From NCBI GenBank assembly GCA_036417435.1, contig CM070910.1, positions 13,395,501 to 13,459,500 on the forward strand: a stretch of 64,000 nt of DNA, in the 5' to 3' direction. Numbering within the stretch: position 1 is the first letter of the stretch; each line of letters starts with the position of its first letter. This DNA comes from Inia geoffrensis (Eukaryota > Chordata > Mammalia > Artiodactyla > Iniidae). The notes under the pieces were generated by a model. It saw only the letters and a program-made list of their open reading frames with translations. It was not told the origin of the DNA and searched no databases. This document shows positions 47,965 through 60,395 of the stretch, piece after piece. The position numbers were made by a program, and so were the translations under genes.

Positions 47965-50900
47965 GTGGGTGAGAGGAGAGAGTGCGAACGGGGTGCGCCT
48001 TCCAGAAGTTGTGCCCAGTGAGGGGGGAAGACGGGGTACAGCGCCCCGGACCCGACCCGCTCCCGAATCCGGCCGTGGGGCCCGTCTCTGGGCCTCGGGC
48101 GGCCGGCGGCGGCAGCGGCGGCGGGGGGTCCCGGGACCGGGAGGGAGAAGGCAGGGGTCCGGGGAGGGGAAGCAGAGGTGCCGAGGCGGGACGGCGGGCC
48201 CGGGTCCCGCCGTGCACACGTAGCTGGGCGCCGGCTCTCGAGGAGGTGCGGGTCGCGGCCTCCCCGATGGCCCTCTCTCCTCGCTCAGGGCCACAGACCT
48301 CCACCCCACCGGCCCAGGCGCCAGACGCCCCTCCTTCCCCTCCCCCACCCCGGGGCTGCGGCTCTGACAGGGCCCGCGAGCCGGTGGCCCGTAGCCTCCG
48401 ACCAGTGGTCCGACCCCCGCTTCTGTGCCCCATTTCCCCGTGTGCCCCGCACCCCCGGGTCGGAAGTCAGTTCCCCTCGGTTTTCGTCACCTCAGCCTTC
48501 CTGGCGGGCGCGGGAGATCGTGCTCGCTGTTATCTCCCGCCTCCTCCGCCGGCCCGCGCCCTGAGGGCCACCCCTCCGACCCCTCGGGTTTTCCAGGGTT
48601 CCCCCCACCCAATCCCGCCAAATGCAGGGCCCCCTTCATCGGGCCAGGCTCTGCTGGGACGTCCAACCAAAAATGTTCAGTTTCTCCTTTTTTCCCTTTA
48701 CCCAGTGACTCAGTCTCAAGGCCTGGAGTCAGAAGGAGGGAGGAAGAAAGGCACTTTTTAATACAAAACACTGAATTTGTCCAAATTGAGACAGTCTTCA
48801 AGAATTTGGGAAGCAGATTTGAGAAGTGAAGATTCAGTTTTTTTCCCCACGCTCCTGAGGAACCAGTCTTTTATTCCACCTCTTGGGTGGAATGGAAGGC
48901 ACTCAGATAAACGCTGACTTTTTTATCCTCTTTGTTGCTGTCTTCCAAAAGAGATCCAGATGCATTCATTTTGCCTCAGAAATGACCAAGAATTTTAGAA
49001 ATTAGCAACTTGATATTGTATATTTGATCATCACTGAAAAGTGCCCCTTTCTTTAGAAAAGGAATGTAGAAAACTCAAAATATTTTAACAGGTTAAGTCT
49101 GTTTCTAGAAAACCCTGAATCTTGAGCCCCTCTGTGAAATTCTGAAGCTTGGTGGCTCTAAGAAGGGATATTTTTGGCTGCTTAATTCCAGTTGTCTTTA
49201 CCACCTTGCCCCTCACGAGAATATTTGCTGGTCCCTGGATTTTTTTTCCATATTTACAAATTTGAGGAAATGAAATTAAAAATCTATTGCATTCCATTAC
49301 TTCTGAAAGTAGGTTTTTCTAAAATTTTCTCTCAGGGATTATGGCTGATTTGCAGTTGATGGCGGCAGGCCTTGGGGCTCTCTTAAATTTTTAAGGACTA
49401 GCCATGCCTAATTAGCGTTGGGCACATGCTGGTTATCTTATAGGTATTGGAGATTGTAGAACTTGATTATTTAGCATTGGGATAGCGGTAAAGATTTTTA
49501 ATTCCAAGCACTGTAATCTTTTTAACTATTGTAGTGTGGCGTGTCACATCTACATTGGAAGGTTAAATGGAAGGTCAAACTTTGTACGGTTAACTATCAT
49601 ACCACTTTCTCGTGATTGGATTGTTGAGTGAGTAACCAAGAGGTTTTAAGAATGTTACCAACTATGAGGTAGACATTAGTATTTCCATTTTAAAGAAACT
49701 GAAAGACTAATTCAGCGTTCTAGGTCACAAAACTAGTCAAAAGGCTGAGCAAGGATTTTCATTTGAAGTCGGATATGATTCGTAGGGAAAGTATATAATA
49801 ATCTGAAATGCATAGATCTGTGTAGAATGCGTTTTGCTACTTTTAAAATGTTCGTGATTTACAGTATAAAGAATATGAAGGGATTTGGCTTACAAAAATA
49901 ATATGGTGAAAATAAGTTCTATTTATTAAACTATAAGTGACAGGGACTCTTCCATACATTTAATCCAGTTTGGTTGGTTTTCTTACCTGCATTTTATAAA
50001 TGAGGACGCTTGCTTAGTTTTTTTTTGTTTGTTTGTTGTTAGTTTTTTGTACCTGAGATGCTCAAGATTTAAACCCCAGGGTATTCTTTACTCCCCTTTC
50101 CTTCATCATCCATATCTAATACAGTACATCCCCAACCTCTGTTGACTTTATCCTTCTAAAAAGATCTCAGATCTATCCAGTTATCTTTATTTCCGCTGCG
50201 GCCATCGGAGTCTCAGGTACCCAACTCTCTGAACTCCTGTGATAGGCACCTCCAACTAGCCTCCCTGCTTTCACTTGAATCTTCCTACAATCCATTTTCC
50301 ACAGTTGCCAACCTTTTTTGTTTTTTGTTTTTTGTTTTTGACGTAAACCAAATGTCTCTACTTAGAACCCCTCAAAGGCTCTTTTTTACACACTAAATAA
50401 AAGCCAGTATACCCTAAAAATCCTATAGAGCATACTGTACCTCTCCAACTTTCATTTTTAATCAATTCTTCCCCTAGCTCACAAAGTCACAGCCCTGCAG
50501 GCCTTCCTCTTCCTTGAAAGCTCAACACTTGTCCTTCCAGTGTCCACCTCTGTCTGGTTTTTCACAAGACTTTCAGATGTCAGGATTTCACCTCCAAAAG
50601 ATTTTGCATGACTAGTTTCTTTTCTACTCCACACCCTGTCACTAAAGAGGCATTGGATAAATGAATGAAGTGGCAGAACTAGACTCTTAACCCTCATCTA
50701 TCTGAGTCAAGAGGTCACAGAACTGTGTGATACTTTTTTTTCCTTCCGGGGTAATATCAGATCAATTATATTTCCCAAATTGTTTAGGGGCATTTGGCTT
50801 GGTCATGGGGAAGCACTGAACTAGTTAAAAAAACATGGAATTAGCTTTTTACAGTCTTTCAGCTTCCTTTTTTAAATAAAAGATGGTATTCAGTTTATTT

Positions 50901-53900
50901 TGCAGTATAAACTTCACACTCTAAATCTACAACCAGCATCCAGATTTTGGAACCAATGAAAGGAACCAAAGTTCCTTGGAGAAATAACAGATTTTCTGGC
51001 TGGAACAGGGAAAATACAAGATGATCGTGGAGCATCTTGTTTAGTGCCAAAAAGTAAGGAATGTCAAATGAATATGAACTTAGAATGGCAAAAGCTGGAA
51101 CAATTTGAGCAACAATGGAAATAATGTAGTATTAAATTATAACCCAAAGTCCATAAGTCTATACTGTTATGCTTTTTTTTTTAATGCTCTTCATCTTACT
51201 TCCCAGGTGAGATAGTGGATGGAACAGTGAATTTACAGTGAAGAATAATCTGTCCCTCTTAACTACCTGTCAGATCTTAGGCAAGTTACTTAGATAAGCT
51301 TCAGTGTTCTTAACTGTAAATAATAATTCCTCTCCATTCTACCTCAAAAGGTTGTGAGAATCAAGTGTTTGGAAACACACTGGAAATTAACTTCTAAACA
51401 CTTAATAAGGTAGTTGAATCATTATTAGCTCTAAATTTAAAGAACTGTCCATATCCAAAGAACAATGTTGGATGAAAGGGGTTCTATAGGATAGTCTCCC
51501 AGTAACTAAGTTCTAAAGACAGCAGAGGAAGAATGCTTTTGAAAAGAATTTTGAGTTTCTGAAATACCGTTTCAGGCCTCTTCCCTTTAGGCAACTAAAC
51601 AAAGTAAAAGGTGTGTCTTTGTTGGTGGCTTCTTTTTTATCCTCTCAGATAAAATGTAGTCTTGTGTAAATCATACTTAATTCTTTACTTGAGGCAAAAA
51701 TAAAAATCTCTTGGAATTTTTTACTCTTCTGAGTAGAAGAGAACCACTCAGCATAATTTGTTCTAGAGTTAGGGTTAATTGAAGGTTTATTTACTTTTAT
51801 GCCCCTGAACTCTTAGTTTAAACCTAATTAAAAGAGTCTCTCTACCTACAAGGTTACTTGCTATCAAGGTGTCCTGTAGTACTTAGAGGTTCTAAGTAAA
51901 AACAGTAAAATTAATATGAACAGATGCTGTACTTACGTACCTGCGTTTACTTATAGGGTAAATTTTTACCTACCTGTGATTGGTTTGCAGGGGGTATAGT
52001 AGATGGGGGAGTACATTAGAAACACATACCATCCATATACTCTGCCTTCAAAAATGCTAAGCAATTTTCTTGAACCCATTCCTTCCCAGTCTCTACTACC
52101 TGACAAATTCTAATCATCCTTTAAAGCAGTGGTTCTCACCTAAGGAATGGGGGAAATTTGGCCTCTGCTGGCTTCCCCACACTCCAATAAGTGGTTACTG
52201 GAGACATTTTTTATTGTCCTGACTGGGGAATAGTGGCTGCTAATGGCATCAAATGACTAAAAGTTGCTAAACTTCCTACAGTGCACAGGACAGCCCCCAG
52301 CAAAATTATCTGGCCCAAAAACTCAGTAGTATGGTTAACTTTCAAATGATTAAATTTATTGCCTTTTCAGTCCTTTCTCCAAGCTACCTATAGATTTCTT
52401 GATTCATTATTGTAAGACATATAATAATTGCTAAACTGACATTTAAATATACAAATTTTTTTGCTACTTTTATCAAAACTATTTTGGCATTCCCCTCCTC
52501 CATTGTCTTGACCATATTTCTCCAGGAGTATTTGATTTCTATAAGGATATTTCTTATCTCATACCCCGCTCTTGGTGCATCACATTTCCTTATTTGTTCC
52601 ATAAGCACAGATATTTATTAAATAGTCCCTTTTGTCACTACTTTCTACTCAGATATGACTCTAAAAGTCAGATGGTAGAGTTAATACAGATTTAAAAGCA
52701 GTCTGTACTGAAGGTACCCCCTCAAGAGTAAGATGTATATACTTTTATAAGGTTTTAGTAGTGTTTTCTCATATTAAACTTGGATAATTTCACAGCTACA
52801 TAGGCAGTACCCAGTGCTGCGAGAATGCAAAGTAATTAAGCCTCTATATCCCAAATTTAGAAGTAGGGATATGTGGAAATTTTGCCATTAGGAAGTAAAT
52901 ATGTTATGTTCTTTCTGTAGGTTGTAAAGAAGAAAGTTCCACTGTCTCTGTCAAAATGAAGTGTGATTTTAACTATCACCATGTTCATTCTGGAATTAAA
53001 CCGGTAAAGCCTGATGACAGTAGAAGACAAGGTTCCTACACTACTGCGAATTTGGAAGGTTCTTATAAAGACTTCATTAAAGACTATGAAAGGTTATCAG
53101 ATATTGGGTCACCGATTGTGAGCCCCAGGATTGTAGAACTTGAAACTGAGAGCAAGCCCTTGCATAATAAGGAAAATCTACGTGTACAGCAAACACTTAA
53201 TAGTTCAAATGACATAGAAGAACTAGAAACCAGTGGACCTTATGAAGACAGTGGCTACTCTTCATTTTCCCAGCAAAGTGGCCTCAGTGAACATGAAGAC
53301 AGTAGCCTTCCCCTGGTGGAAAATTTCAATGACAGTCCACAGTCTTGCCTGCTACGGACACAAAGCCCAGACCAATATCCCAACAAAAACTTGCTGCCGG
53401 CTCTTCATTTTGAAAAAGTGGTTTGTTCAACATTAAAAAAAAATTGTAAACGAAATCCTAAAATAGATTGGGAGAAGCTGAAGGAATTTATATCCAGTGG
53501 AAATTTTAGACTACAGAATATAATTGGCAGGAAAATGGGCCTAGACTGTGTGGATATTCTCAGTGAACTCTTTCGAAGGGGACTCCGACATCTCTTAGCA
53601 AATATTTTGACAAAGCTCAGTGATATGGACATAATCAAGTAAGTATTGTTGTTTTGTGGTCATTAATATAATCCATGAACATTTTTGTTAGATGGCTCAG
53701 TACCGCCAACTCATGCAAAGACATAGTAGGGTAGTCTTTCACGGTTTTTAATTGAAGTGATGACTTTTGTCTGGTTGCTGGTATTTTACTACTTATGTGT
53801 CACTAGGAGGAAAGAAAGATAATTTTTAAAGTATGCATTTAATCCAGTTATTTCACATTTCATATTTATGCTATTAGAAAACTATTTCTGTGAGATTGGG

Positions 53901-56900
53901 ATCTTTGTTCCTTTTGGTTCTGAAATTGTTTATACTTAAGCTCCATCTTTTAGTCTTAACTACAAAACAAAAGCCTAGGTCTGGTGTACAGGTCCAATAG
54001 GCATTATGATTTTTGTCACACTTGAAAGTATGAAATAATTTCTATTCTTTTTAGGCCATTTTCAAATTTGAGAGTGATGAAAATACAGAAACCCACAAAT
54101 GGGTCTGATTATTACTATTTCTTAGAAACCTTATACTGACCACCCTTTCACATTCCACCAAAGAAAACCTGTTAGGATGAGGTAACTGAGAATTAAGATG
54201 ATTATCCAGACTATTGGATTAGATTGCTTCCAGCTCAACTGGGTTCATTTTTGGCTTTTTGAAAAAATTTTTAGAGGTACTCTTTGTGTTACTTTACACT
54301 GGTCCATGAAATATAGGTGAAGCAAAACAGACGTAAGTAAGGATTGATTTTTATTATTGGCTAGCTTCTTGAGGGATAATCAACCTCACAACATTTTTGT
54401 TAGCAAAATGGATTTTTTTTTTTTTTTTTTTTTTTTTGTGGTACGCGGGCCTCTCACTGTTGTGGCCTCTCCCGTTGTGGAGCACAGACTCCGGACACGC
54501 AGGCTCAGTGGCCATGGCTCACGGGCCCAGCCACTCCGCGGCACGTGGAATCTTCCCGGACCGGGGCACAAACCCGTGTCCCCTGCGTCGGCAGGCGGAC
54601 TCTCAACCACTGCGCCACCAGGGAAGCCCATCCTTAAATCTTAAGTGCATGCCTCAGGCAATTCTAATGTATAGCCGGGTTTGAGAAGCACTGCTAATAG
54701 AAATTTCTTTTTTGCACTGTTAATGTTTCTGTAATACAGTCATCTTAGCTCTCTGTGGTGCTTTAATTGTTTCCCTTATAATCATTTACTTTTCCAGTGT
54801 GTCTAAAGTGAGCACAACTTGGAAGAAGATTCTAGAAGATGATAAGGGAGCATTGCAATTGTACAATAAAGCAATACAAAGAATTACTGTAAGTCTTTTG
54901 CAGTTGTTTTAATTTTAAAATATAACAGCTAGTGCTCTTTACCTTTGAAGTTGGAGGGGGAAATAGCAAGGATAACAGATGATCTGGAAATCCTTTACAT
55001 TAGTAACTCATTAAAATAATTCAAAGATAAAGGGAATGGGATCCCACCCCAGTCGTTTATTTCTTGGGTTCTCCATGAAAGGAAATATCCGAAGATAAAG
55101 GGAAAACTACTCGGATCTCAGTGAGAGTTGACCATATAGCTAATCTTGGCTGCCATTTGTAGTTTAGCTGTTAACAGATAAAGAGTAATTATCTACATAT
55201 TGAAGATTCTTAATGCAGGAAAGGAATTCATTTACTTTACCAAATACTTAGTAACTTTGGAGATGTTTCTGAGAATAAAGATCGACACATGATTAAAATT
55301 TCAGGCCTAGGAGTTGGCAGACTTAGGTCCAAATTTTGGTGCTGCTGCTTACTAGCTGTGTAGCTTTAGACAAGCATTGCTTAAATTCTCCAAGTTCAGT
55401 TTCTTTATGTATAAGCTGGTGTTAATGGAAACTTCTATTCCGAAAGATTGTTTTGGATCCATTCATAGCACTGAGGGGACACTTAAACAGTGACTGTTGC
55501 CATCTACTGGAGGATGGGGAGAATGACCTTTTGTTCTAGTGGTAGTGCTTTATAAATCATGTATTAAATGCTACATACTAAGGGTGTAAAGCGCTTTCTC
55601 ACAATTTCTGATTTGCAGTTTCACTCAACAGCTTAGTTGTTAGGCCTTAAATGTGTGAATAGTTGTGGGTGGCTGTGTTTAAGCACATGCAGGTAATTTG
55701 GATGCAGGAATAAATCCTTTATATTCTCATTTGCCCCTTTTACATGTACAACAGGTACAAAGATAATAAAAATTCCTGATTGTTGAGAATATAGGAGAAT
55801 ATTTTTTTAATCCTATTAAAACCTTTTTTTTTTAATTAGGAAAAGAACATTAAGTTTTCACCACACGCTTCAACCAGAGAATATGTTTTATTCAGAACCC
55901 CATTAGTATCCGTGCAAAAGTCAGCCACCCAGACTCTCCCCAAAAAAGACGCTCGAACCAAGTTACCTGATCCAGATGATCAGAAAGGTTCTACTTACAG
56001 TCGACACAGTGAATTCTCTGAGGTAATTTTTTGTTTATTAATAAATTAGAAACATATGGGACATTTATTGTTACAAGGATTTAGAGTAAGAAAACCATTT
56101 ATAGCTCAGCTAATCAAATTAGGGAAGTACACAGAGATGTCTTTCTATGCCAATTTGGCATTGTTTATGACAGTTCGGTGTTGTTGAGATCTAACTTGGA
56201 AACACAAAGAGAATAAGGAAAAACCTTGATTTTGAAGTTTTTTTATAAAACTGTTAAATGCTATGTTTCACAATTACTGCCTTTAATAACTGATGAGAGC
56301 TAAGCAAGAAGTCAATTTTATCAGGCACCACATAGATATGGAAACATGGTAACCTTCATAGCTATATAAAGATAAATGCCATATAATGTGATAGATGTTT
56401 TTAAAGAAGTAGAACTAGAGGTGAAAGAGCTACCAACTCCTGAGTGACTCCAGGAAGATTTCACAGAAAAGGTGACATTTAAGTTCTGCATTGATGTGTG
56501 AGTAGCATTTATGAATAAGAGCATGTTTGTAGCATTAGGAAATAGCCACTGGATCAGTTGACAGTGGTTTCTCACCCGTTGAACACTAAGCTCCTTAAAG
56601 GCGGGAGTTGTGACATTTGTGCTTTATACACGTATTGGGGAAGGCACAGAGGTGCACTTGTTTTGACTAACTAAATTACATTCAGTCCTTACTAAAATTT
56701 GTTTACGGATTTTCTTCTTTCTAGGTTGCCAGAACTTTGAAAAAGAACGAAAGCCTCAAAGCCTGTATTCGCTGTAATTCACCTGCAAAATACGATTGTT
56801 ATTTACAACGGGCAACCTGTAAACGAGAAGGCTGTGGATTTGATTATTGCACAAGGTGCCTGTGTAATTATCATACCACTGAAGACTGTTCAAATGGCAA

Positions 56901-56976
56901 GCCCCTAAAAGCCAGTTATAAAATGGGTCCTTTGCCTGGTACTAAGAAAAGCAAGAAGAATTTACGACGACTGTGA
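47862..56976 (+). CDS. FBXO5: FBXO5 (EMI1), F-box protein and APC/C inhibitor
   Basis: EMI1 blocks the anaphase-promoting complex (CDH1 and CDC20 forms) in S and G2, so that cyclins and geminin accumulate, and is destroyed through SCF-betaTrCP in early mitosis. Five coding exons: 47862-47964, 52921-53638, 54798-54888, 55840-56022 and 56725-56976. All are GT-AG with matching phases, giving 448 residues (human 447). Visible motifs: KEN 118-120, the betaTrCP degron DSGYSS 144-149 (serines 145 and 149, as in human), an F-box at about 245-300, a D-box-like RTPL 323-326, and a zinc-binding region with C379, C382, C397, C402, C407, C410, H415 and C420. The C-terminal tail is LRRL, the RL tail that contacts the APC/C. 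All inhibitory elements are present. FBXO43/EMI2 is the paralogue, but sequence and synteny point to FBXO5. Confidence 0.97.
50095..50660 (-). repeat. L2-like antisense fragment in FBXO5 intron 1
   Basis: Includes GCACCTCCAACTAGCCTCCC and CAAAGGCTCTTTTTTACACA. Diverged; boundaries approximate. Confidence 0.45.
51215..51375 (+). repeat. MIR fragment in FBXO5 intron 1
   Basis: ATCTTAGGCAAGTTACTTAG and TACCTCAAAAGGTTGTGAGA mark a MIR body. Confidence 0.6.
52128..52338 (+). mobile_element. MER20-like DNA transposon fossil in FBXO5 intron 1
   Basis: AGCAGTGGTTCTCACCTAAG at the left, CAGTGCACAGGACAGCCCCC and TATCTGGCCCAAAAACTCAG inside; truncated at the right. Confidence 0.6.
52921..53638 (+). 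CDS. FBXO5: FBXO5 coding exon 2 (degron, KEN, start of F-box)
   Basis: Acceptor CTTTCTGTAG ends at 52920; donor GTAAGT starts at 53639. Encodes residues 35-273 and two bases of Asn274. It carries KEN, DSGYSS, and the first part of the F-box (NFRLQNIIGRKMGLDCVDIL). The internal Met47 at 52956 could start a shorter form, as annotated for a human isoform (recalled). The N-terminal half is less conserved than the F-box. Confidence 0.97.
53639..54797 (+). other. FBXO5 intron 2
   Basis: 1.2 kb; contains an antisense CHR SINE (54413-54628). The rest is unassigned. Confidence 0.9.
54413..54628 (-). mobile_element. CHR-type SINE, antisense, in FBXO5 intron 2
   Basis: T run (54413-54437) followed by the antisense body ending ACCAGGGAAGCC. 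I see no convincing target-site duplication. Confidence 0.93.
54798..54888 (+). CDS. FBXO5: FBXO5 coding exon 3
   Basis: 91-nt exon: acceptor ACTTTTCCAG, donor GTAAGT at 54889. Completes Asn274 and encodes VSKVSTTWKKILEDDKGALQ and LYNKAIQRIT, the end of the F-box. It is too short to stand out as an open frame. Confidence 0.95.
54889..55839 (+). other. FBXO5 intron 3
   Basis: 0.95 kb; a MIR-like fragment at about 55300-55450. The acceptor is preceded by a T-rich tract. Confidence 0.85.
55840..56022 (+). CDS. FBXO5: FBXO5 coding exon 4 (D-box)
   Basis: Acceptor TTTTAATTAG, donor GTAATT at 56023. Encodes residues 305-365 in phase 0, starting EKNIKFSPHASTREYVLF and including RTPL at 323-326, the D-box-like element used for APC/C binding (human R322, shifted by one residue). 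Ends YSRHSEFSE. Confidence 0.95.
56023..56724 (+). other. FBXO5 intron 4
   Basis: 0.7 kb; an L2-like fragment at about 56440-56530, otherwise unassigned. Confidence 0.85.
56725..56976 (+). CDS. FBXO5: FBXO5 coding exon 5 (zinc-binding region, RL tail)
   Basis: Acceptor CTTTCTAG. Encodes residues 366-448, stop TGA at 56974-56976. The cysteine/histidine pattern CIRC, C-x4-C, C-x2-C, H-x4-C is the EMI-type zinc-binding region. The protein ends KKSKKNLRRL. Confidence 0.97.
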   Translation, partial: VARTLKKNESLKACIRCNSPAKYDCYLQRATCKREGCGFDYCTRCLCNYHTTEDCSNGKPLKASYKMGPLPGTKKSKKNLRRL

Positions 56977-57660
56977 TCTCTTAATAAATCAGTTGTAAGT
57001 GATTTTGAAGGTTAGTTAGAAAATGTTAGGTTTTAACTTAAAAAAATAAAAAATAAATGTACTATGATGTTCAATTTTATGTTGAAATCAGTGTAGTACG
57101 TGGGATTTTTTTCTGCCAGTGAGGAGAGAGGATACACAAACTCTTAAAATATTTTACAATTTAATGTGAAAAAATTCAAAATTCTCAATATAAATCAAAA
57201 TTTAAATATTTTAAGAAAAACTTTTTCTGATGATTGTGATTCAGAGGTAAAATAAAATTGTCTCAATTTTATGGTAAAGGAGGACCATGTAATTTTACCT
57301 GGACAATCTTAAATGTAAATCTTCTTTACCATCCATTAGCATTTGAGACATTTGCTTTACCAAATTAATAATACCTATTGAAATAATCAGCTTCTGGTGT
57401 CTGTTAATTTAAATGTTTTGTCACCTTTCTTGAACCTCTTTTTCAGTGTGTGTATTTCCCAAAAAGTATCTTTTGTGAAATCTTGCTTTTCGTTATTCGT
57501 AAGGTTTGTATGTTTTAATATTTTGTACATATGTAAATATTTCTGTATTTTTTATGTGCCAGAGTAAGAAAATAAATGTCTCTTTTGTATATACATGTAA
57601 ATAAATTTTTCTCCTGTTATGAATAAAATTGTTACAAGCTTAATAAATAATGTGAGTCTT
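56977..57660 (+). other. FBXO5: FBXO5 3' UTR with poly(A) signals
   Basis: AU-rich 3' UTR. AATAAA occurs at 57571-57576, 57600-57605, 57622-57627 and 57642-57647; the last is followed by a GT-rich TGTGAGTCTTTT, so cleavage near 57660 is likely. Confidence 0.65.
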
Positions 57661-58289
57661 TTATTTAAACATTTTAAACCTAGAAACAGCTGAAGTAAGA
57701 AGCTGTAGGACACTGCCTGGTATGTGTGAAGGCACTGAGTGGGTCTTTGTCTCCTTGTCTGAGGACCTTGTGATATTACCAGGCTCTGTTGCAGGCTCTA
57801 TTCCAGTTTTCTCCCCACCCAGTATCCTAGTAGTTGTGTAATTGGGTCTTGAAATAAGCATCTCAGGATGGTTCAATACAGGAGGACCATAAAACACTCT
57901 GAGGAATACTGGTGTATTAATTCATTCATCACTAAGCCAGTTAAACTGTATGGCTTAAACAGCCACAAAAGAAATATATAAAACTATACTAGAAAGATTA
58001 AAACTAGTATGTAGAATAAAATGTCTTTGACTGCAATCAGAGCATTTGTGCTAATAAGAGCCCAGGATAAGGACTTTTTTTTTTTATTCCTTAATTCTAA
58101 AGTTGAATATATTTTGGTTTCAATTATGGATATGGAGGAATTAAATAGTTAATTCAGATCTACCAAAGGCATAGAAAAAGGTGGGCCACACAGGTGCTCT
58201 CAGTCAGTAGGTCCTCTCAAGTGGGTTTGTGGGTGTGTCTTTTGTCTAATGGAGTAGAACCTCCAATAAAATTAACACAGGTTTGCTTA

Positions 58290-60395
58290 AGCTTTGTTGA
58301 TGTAAAATTGACAGACAAAAATATTAAAGTGTATAATTTGATGTTTTGACATATGTGTGCATGAAGCTGTCATTATCGCTGGAACAAAGGTAATGAATAT
58401 TACCATCATCCACCGGGTTTTTCCTGCTTATTTGTAATCCCTCCTGTTAGTCCCCAGGCAATCACTGATCTGTCACTGTAGATTAGTTTGCCTTTCCTAG
58501 AATTTTGTATAAATGAAATAATTATGTGTTACTTGTCTGACTACTTTCAAAGAACATTACTTTGAGATTCATGCATTTTGTGTGTACCAGTGGTTCATCC
58601 CTGTTTCTTAATAAGCAATATACTATTGGATATACCAGTTTGTTCATATGTGTGTTCACCCTGGTAGTTGGACATTTGGATTTTTTGCCCAGTTTTTTGC
58701 TATTAGAAATGAAGGTGCTGTAATCATTTGTATATGAGTCTTTGCAAGTGGTGTTCTTTCATTTCTCTTGGTAAATATCTAGTAGTGGAATTTTTGGATT
58801 ATATGGTCAGTGTGTGTTTAACTTTTTAAGAAAATACCAAAATGTTTCCAAAGTGGCTGTACCATTTTACATTCTCACCAGCAGTGTATGAGCATCCCAT
58901 TTATTTCATGTGGTCATCAGCACTTGGTATAGTCTGTCTTTAATTTTAGCCATTTTAATGTGTATGTAGCAGTATGTCATGGTTTTAATTTACATCTCCC
59001 TAATGACTAATGATGTTTGGCATTGTTATTTGCCATGATACATTTTCTTTGGGCAAGTGTCTATCAAATGATTTGTGTGTGTGTACTATTATTGATATGT
59101 GAGAGTATATACTCTGAGTACAAATGCTTTATCAGGGTGTGTCTTGTCTCATTTTCCTAGTGTCTTTGGAAGAGTTTTTATTTTTGATCAAGTATAAATT
59201 ATCAATTATTTGTCTTTAATACATCATGCTTTTGGTGTTACATCTCAGAAATTTGCCTAACCTAAGAGCATATATATCTTTCTCCTATGTTTTCTTCTAG
59301 AAGCTTTATAGTTTTAAATTTAACATTTAGGTCTATGATCCACTTGCAGTTTACATTTGGAACATACTGGGAGGTATTGACTGAAATGAGTGTCCACTTG
59401 TTCCAGCATCATTTGTTGACGTATCCTTTCTTTACTGAAAAGACTTTTCATCTTGGTCAAAAATCAGTTTTACATAAACATGGGGGACTATTTCAGGACT
59501 CTATTCTGTTTAATTGACCTATTTGTCTCTCGAACTCCAAAACCACACTGCCTTGATAACTAGCTTTATGTCTTTAAATGAAGTCGTTGGGCTTCCCTGG
59601 TGGCGCAGTGGTTGCGAGTCCGTCTGCCGATGCAGGGGACACGGGTTCGTGCTCTGGTCCGGGAAGATTTCACATGCCCGCGGAGCGGCTGTGCCCGTGA
59701 GCCATGGCTGCTGAGCCTGCGCGTCCGAAGCTTGTGCGCCGCAACGGGAGAAGCCACAGCAGTGAGAGGCCCGCGTACCGAAAAAAAAAAAAAAAAAAAA
59801 AAAATGAAGTAGTGACAGTCCTTTTTTATTTCACAAAAAATATTTTCTAAGTTGTTTATCGTAGGTCCTTTGCATTTCTACATAAATTTTATAATTAACT
59901 TGACAATTTCTACAAAAATACATAATGGGATTTTGATTGAGATTGCAATGAACCTATTAATCTACTGGATTAGGTTAGGAGAAGAGAATTGTCATCTCAA
60001 CAACATTGAGTTTTCCAACCTGTGTACACAGTAGTTATTCCATTTATTTACATTTTTTTAAATTTCTCTTAGCGATGTTTTGTCTTTTAAGCGTCATGTC
60101 TTGCACATCTTATGTCAGATTTATTCCTAAATGTTTTATATTTTAATGCTATTGTAAATGGTGTCTTTAATTTCAATTTTTGATTATTGTTAATATATTG
60201 AAATGTAATTGATTGAACTTGTAGCTTACACCCTTGCTAAACTCAATTAGTTATCGGATTTTCTATGTAGATGATCTGTCTTCTGAAAGTAATGACAGTT
60301 TTATTTCTTCCATTACAGTCTATATGCCTTTTATTTCTTTTTCTTGCCATATTATACTGTCTTAAACCTCCAGCAAAATGTTGAAGAGAATAGCC
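58290..60395 (-). mobile_element. Old L1 block, antisense, split by a SINE
   Basis: From the 3' UTR (AAAGTGTATAATTTGATGTT) through the ORF2 end (GTGGCTGTACCATTTTACAT, TCACCAGCAGTGTATGAG) to deeper ORF2 sequence. Interrupted by the CHR SINE at 59588-59801. Open frames are broken. Confidence 0.75.
59588..59801 (+). mobile_element. CHR-type SINE, sense, inserted into an old L1
   Basis: Flanked by AAATGAAGTCGT (59576-59587) and AAATGAAGTAGT (59802-59813), one mismatch. The surrounding L1 continues on both sides. Confidence 0.95.

Larger units (their letters stand above)
46980..48660. promoter_or_regulatory. FBXO5: CpG island spanning FBXO5 promoter, exon 1 and start of intron 1
   Basis: A sharply GC- and CpG-rich block of about 1.7 kb between AT-rich flanks. 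It includes an ETS palindrome TTCCGGAA (47290-47297) and the FBXO5 first exon. Long open frames in all six phases here come from base composition, not from genes. Confidence 0.85.
47965..52920 (+). other. FBXO5 intron 1
   Basis: 5 kb. The first 0.7 kb is CpG island; then AT-rich sequence with MIR-like fragments (about 49690-49790, 51215-51430), an L2-like antisense fragment (about 50095-50660) and a MER20 copy (52128-52338). The 259-codon open frame at 47982-48761 is not supported as a gene. Confidence 0.8.

Noticed and set aside
47982..48761. 259-codon open frame, and other long frames on both strands of the FBXO5 CpG island
   Set aside because: They overlap in several phases, are Pro/Arg/Gly-rich as expected from GC-rich DNA, and lie in the promoter and intron 1. 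No domain is recognisable.
53405..53638. 77-codon minus-strand frame opposite FBXO5 exon 2
   Set aside because: Antisense shadow of the coding exon.
59588..59680. tRNA-like A and B boxes at SINE heads
   Set aside because: They belong to the tRNA-derived SINE promoter; the cloverleaf is degenerate and there is no separate tRNA gene.
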